In this document: positions 31,209 to 33,471 of the stretch, piece after piece
Layout of the letters: every line of letters starts with the position of its first letter
How positions within the stretch are numbered: the stretch's first letter is position 1
NCBI GenBank assembly: GCA_016195275.1
Contig: JACPZZ010000030.1
Coordinates: 1 to 33,471, forward strand
Source: Candidatus Aenigmatarchaeota archaeon
GTDB taxonomy: Archaea; Aenigmatarchaeota; Aenigmatarchaeia; JACPZZ01
DNA length: 33,471 nucleotides
Direction: 5' to 3'
Notes under the pieces: generated by a model
What the model saw: only the letters and a program-made list of their open reading frames with translations
Told to the model about the DNA's origin: nothing
Database searches by the model: none
Translations under genes and position numbers: made by a program

Positions 31209-32584
31209 AAATATTCAATACGCTGAGCAGGGAAAAAGAGGAGTTAAACAAAAAAGAAATAAAAATGTTCGTTTGCGGCCCGACTGTCTACGATAACTCG
31301 CACCTCGGGCATGCGCGTACATACATAGCTTACGATATCATCGCAAAATACCTTCGTTATCGGAAATACGGCCTGTTCTTCCTTATGAACATAACCGATG
31401 TCGACGACAAAATAATAAACCGCGCCGCCGAAACTAAAAAAGACCCCAAGGAAATTGCAATACAGTTTGAAAAGGCGTTTATGGAAGATTTGAAAACGCT
31501 GGGTATCGACAGCATAGACAAGTTCGCACGCCCCTCCGAGCACATCAAGGAGATAATAGACCAGATTCAGAGGCTGTTAAAAAAGAAGTTCGCCTACGAA
31601 ACGAAAACAGGCGTTTACTTCGATATAACAAAATTCGCAGACTACGGCAGATTATCGCACCAAAACACCGAGGAGTTGAAAAAACACCGCATTGAGCCTG
31701 ACCATACAAAAAAGCATCCCCATGATTTTTCGTTATGGAAAAAAAGGGAAAAAACAGAAATGGGCTGGGACTCTCCATTCGGCTTCGGCCGCCCGGGCTG
31801 GCATATAGAAGATACGGCCATATCGGAAAAGTACCTGGGCCAGCAATATGAAATACACGGAGGTGCTATAGACCTTGTATTCCCGCACCACGAAGCCGAG
31901 ATCGCGCAAATGGAATCGGTATCCGGCAAAAAACCCATGGTTCGCTTATGGACACACACAGGATTTCTCCTCGTCAACGGCGAGAAGATGGCGAAGTCGC
32001 TGGGAAATTTCGTAACAATCAAAGAAGCCCTGAAAAAACACGGCAAAGAGGTTTTGCGCCTGTTTTTCTCGATGTCCCATTACAGGAGCCCCATAGATTT
32101 TGATGAAAATAATTTAAAGCGGACGAAAAACACCTTGGACACGATTTACAACTCATTGGTTGTTCTTGAGAGCATAGACAAAGGTAAAGATCCCGAAACG
32201 GAGATTGACTCCGAAGTGGAACGCATCAAATCAGCCTTTATAGAGCACATGGACGACGATTTCAATACGCCTTATGCGTTGTCCTCTTTGTTCGAACTTG
32301 TGGATCTGATAAACAAGTACGCGTCCACGGGCAAAAAAATAAGCCACGGCTCAAAGGGGCTGATTGAAACAACCTTGCTGGAAATATGCGCCATATTCGG
32401 AATACTTCAGGATTACGCGCCGGTCAAAATCACGGGCGAAATCAAAAAGCTGGTCGCAGAGCGCGAAGCTGCAAGGACGAAAAAAGATTACAAGAAGGCC
32501 GACGCATTGCGCAGCAAACTTGAAAAGATGGGAATAACCATCGAAGACACTAACGCCGGCGTCATACTGAAAAAGAAATCTTAG
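31205..32584 (+). CDS. cysS: Cysteinyl-tRNA synthetase
   Basis: 459 aa. Charges tRNA-Cys. HIGH-type site HLGHART (residues 33-39), KMSKS-type loop KMAKSLGNF (261-269), and the zinc-site residues C24 (VCGPTVYD) and HHE (228-230). The usual fourth ligand region GWHIECSAM reads GWHIEDTAI, so D203 replaces the cysteine. The DALR-like C-terminal helix bundle is present. It lies downstream of the tRNA-Cys gene and overlaps the 3' end of the convergent CoA-binding gene by 23 bp. Confidence 0.95.
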   Translation: MKIFNTLSREKEELNKKEIKMFVCGPTVYDNSHLGHARTYIAYDIIAKYLRYRKYGLFFLMNITDVDDKIINRAAETKKDPKEIAIQFEKAFMEDLKTLGIDSIDKFARPSEHIKEIIDQIQRLLKKKFAYETKTGVYFDITKFADYGRLSHQNTEELKKHRIEPDHTKKHPHDFSLWKKREKTEMGWDSPFGFGRPGWHIEDTAISEKYLGQQYEIHGGAIDLVFPHHEAEIAQMESVSGKKPMVRLWTHTGFLLVNGEKMAKSLGNFVTIKEALKKHGKEVLRLFFSMSHYRSPIDFDENNLKRTKNTLDTIYNSLVVLESIDKGKDPETEIDSEVERIKSAFIEHMDDDFNTPYALSSLFELVDLINKYASTGKKISHGSKGLIETTLLEICAIFGILQDYAPVKITGEIKKLVAEREAARTKKDYKKADALRSKLEKMGITIEDTNAGVILKKKS

Positions 32585-32990
32585 ACTGGTAATCCCGCAT
32601 CATGCAGCGGTTTTGGATAAAAATTAAACCGGCTTTTTCCGCCAACAGCTTCGCCTTGTCGTCCTGTATGCCCAGCTGCGCCCATATGACCTTAAGCGAA
32701 GGGAAATTGGCTTTCTCTTTTAAAATGGATTCTACTATGCCCGTTAATTCTGCCGAAGGCCTGAATATGTTAACCACTTCTATCCGGTCCTTCAGATCAT
32801 AGGGAATTTCTGCCATAGATTTGTAGGATTTTTGCCCCATAATTTCTTCTCCGGACGGGTTTATCGGAATGATGCGATAGCCTTTGGATTTCATGTACGC
32901 CGGTACTGTGTGCGCGTCCTTTGTCACGTCGCGCGAACAGCCTATTACCGCAATTATCTGGTATTTTCTTAGTATCTGTGCCGTATCCAT
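32562..32990 (-). CDS. CoA-binding domain protein (YccU/CoA_binding_2-like)
   Basis: 142 aa. A single Rossmann-like domain: IIAVIGCSRDVTKDAHTVPA, YMKSKGYRIIPINPSGEEIM, VEVVNIFRPSAEL-type segment, and VIWAQLGIQDDKAKLLAEKA ending QNRCMMRDY. This is the small CoA-binding family related to succinyl-CoA synthetase. Reaction unknown. The final cysteine-containing NRCMMRDY is family-typical. Confidence 0.85.
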   Translation of the reverse strand: MDTAQILRKYQIIAVIGCSRDVTKDAHTVPAYMKSKGYRIIPINPSGEEIMGQKSYKSMAEIPYDLKDRIEVVNIFRPSAELTGIVESILKEKANFPSLKVIWAQLGIQDDKAKLLAEKAGLIFIQNRCMMRDYQSKISFSV

Positions 32991-33014
32991 GGAATTAATT
33001 CGCGGCTAACCGAT

Positions 33015-33324
33015 TTAAGACAGCTTTGTAACGGCATCGGCAAAACCGTCGCGCACAATTTGCATTTCCCTGCCTGTAGACGGGCTTACATAAAGATGTT
33101 TGCTGCGATATACCTGTCGCTTCAGGCAATGCGGAAAATATTTCCCCAGATCCTCGACAAAGAACGGCACATGTGCGTCGTATAATTCGTCAGCAGAAAA
33201 TAAGCCTTGGTATTATTCCCCTTTCCGCCACTTCAGGTGAGGCCTTCCTTTTTGCTTCCAGGTAATCCCATCATTGATCGACTGCGCATTTCACTTCGTC
33301 CGTAGTTACGGGCAGTTCTTTCAT
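33015..33324 (-). pseudogene. Decayed gene of about 100 codons, unknown family
   Basis: From an ATG at 33324 the frame reads MKELPVTTDEVKCAVDQ, then TGA, then WDYLEAKRKASPEVAERG continuing to IIPRL. After a frameshift near 33200-33215 protein-like text resumes as LFSADELYDAHVPFFVEDLG and ends MQIVRDGFADAVTKLS before TAA. The total length is not a multiple of three, fitting one frameshift plus one nonsense codon. No family recognised. It lies directly beside the end of a probable IS element, whose insertion may be connected to the decay; a sequencing error in either site is an alternative. Confidence 0.55.
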
Positions 33325-33342
33325 AAACAATAATGACATCCT

Positions 33343-33362
33343 CCCGCGACTAAAGTCGCGGG
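33343..33362 (-). ncRNA. Right-end hairpin of a second IS200/IS605-type element
   Basis: CCCGCGACT-AA-AGTCGCGGG, a perfect 9-bp stem with the same layout (9 bp, AA, 9 bp) as the hairpin at 16102-16121. It follows the stop of the partial gene at the window edge, as the right-end/reRNA hairpin does in TnpB elements. Confidence 0.6.
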
Positions 33363-33367
33363 TTTCC

Positions 33368-33471
33368 TTAGGCGAATGTCACGTTGTGATGTTCTACCTG
33401 ACCCTCAACGTAACGGATCTGCGTATGCACGTCCGTTAGACCTGTCGTCACAGCGTAATATCCGCGGCTCC
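33368..33471 (-). CDS. tnpB: Partial gene at window edge, probable TnpB C-terminus
   Basis: The last about 33 residues of a minus-strand gene are visible (YYAVTTGLTDVHTQIRYVEG, then QVEHHNVTFA), ending TAA at 33368. No RuvC residue is inside the window. Assignment rests on the IS-type hairpin six bases downstream. Confidence 0.45.
   Translation of the reverse strand, partial: SRGYYAVTTGLTDVHTQIRYVEGQVEHHNVTFA

Noticed and set aside
33250-33275. The in-frame TGA as recoded Trp or selenocysteine
   Set aside because: A second lesion (frameshift) lies downstream and no recoding element was seen, so gene decay is simpler.

Overview
The window is a gene-dense archaeal chromosome segment. Archaeal markers include aIF2-alpha, Nop10, L44e, S27e, RpoK, PCNA, GINS15, archaeal primase, DUF655 next to KsgA, the bifunctional FBP aldolase/phosphatase, and TATA boxes 25-35 bp upstream of leaderless or nearly leaderless starts. 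The fused primase, small diverged enzymes and short spacers suggest a DPANN-type lineage. I cannot name the phylum. No rRNA gene or CRISPR array was seen.

Layout. 1-4000 (minus): an information operon rpl44e-rps27e-aIF2a-nop10-PAC2-rpoK-eno, whose promoter sits between the arms of a perfect 16-bp inverted repeat. 4080-8930: a GT-B-like glycosyltransferase, an MBL-fold hydrolase, pyrB, and a pyrD-pyrC pair. 8930-12955 (plus): a compact gluconeogenic operon pgk-gap-FBP aldolase/phosphatase-tpiA. 12952-19433 (minus): gnd, a G6PDH-like Gfo/Idh protein, a TnpB element, rpiA, pyrF, prs and pyrE. These genes together describe a route from glucose-6-phosphate through Ru5P, R5P and PRPP to UMP. 19527-24151 (minus): an OB-fold RPA-like protein, PCNA, a hairpin-rich gap, a PriS-PriL-like fused primase, GINS15 and a geranylgeranyl-reductase-family flavoprotein.

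24330-30000: DUF655-ksgA-MGMT-like genes, a polyprenol-kinase-like membrane protein, an endonuclease-IV-like TIM barrel, a tandem stem-loop array, CMP kinase, a 43-aa ORF, an EamA transporter and a PRC-barrel protein. 30076-30639: tRNA-Ser(GCU) with a probable intron in the variable arm, tRNA-Gly(GCC), and tRNA-Cys(GCA) with a canonical intron. 30804-33471: a Nudix hydrolase, cysS, a CoA-binding protein, a decayed gene, and the end of a second probable IS200/IS605-type element.

The most unusual items are seven nearly contiguous stem-loops at 27625-27792 with a second hairpin-rich gap at 22809-22964, the variable-arm tRNA intron, the primase that has lost the Fe-S cysteines of its PriL-like domain, a PRPP synthase with a four-cysteine insertion, a G6PDH-like enzyme beside gnd, and strongly diverged PGK and enolase. 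All assignments are by reading motifs. No database search was run.
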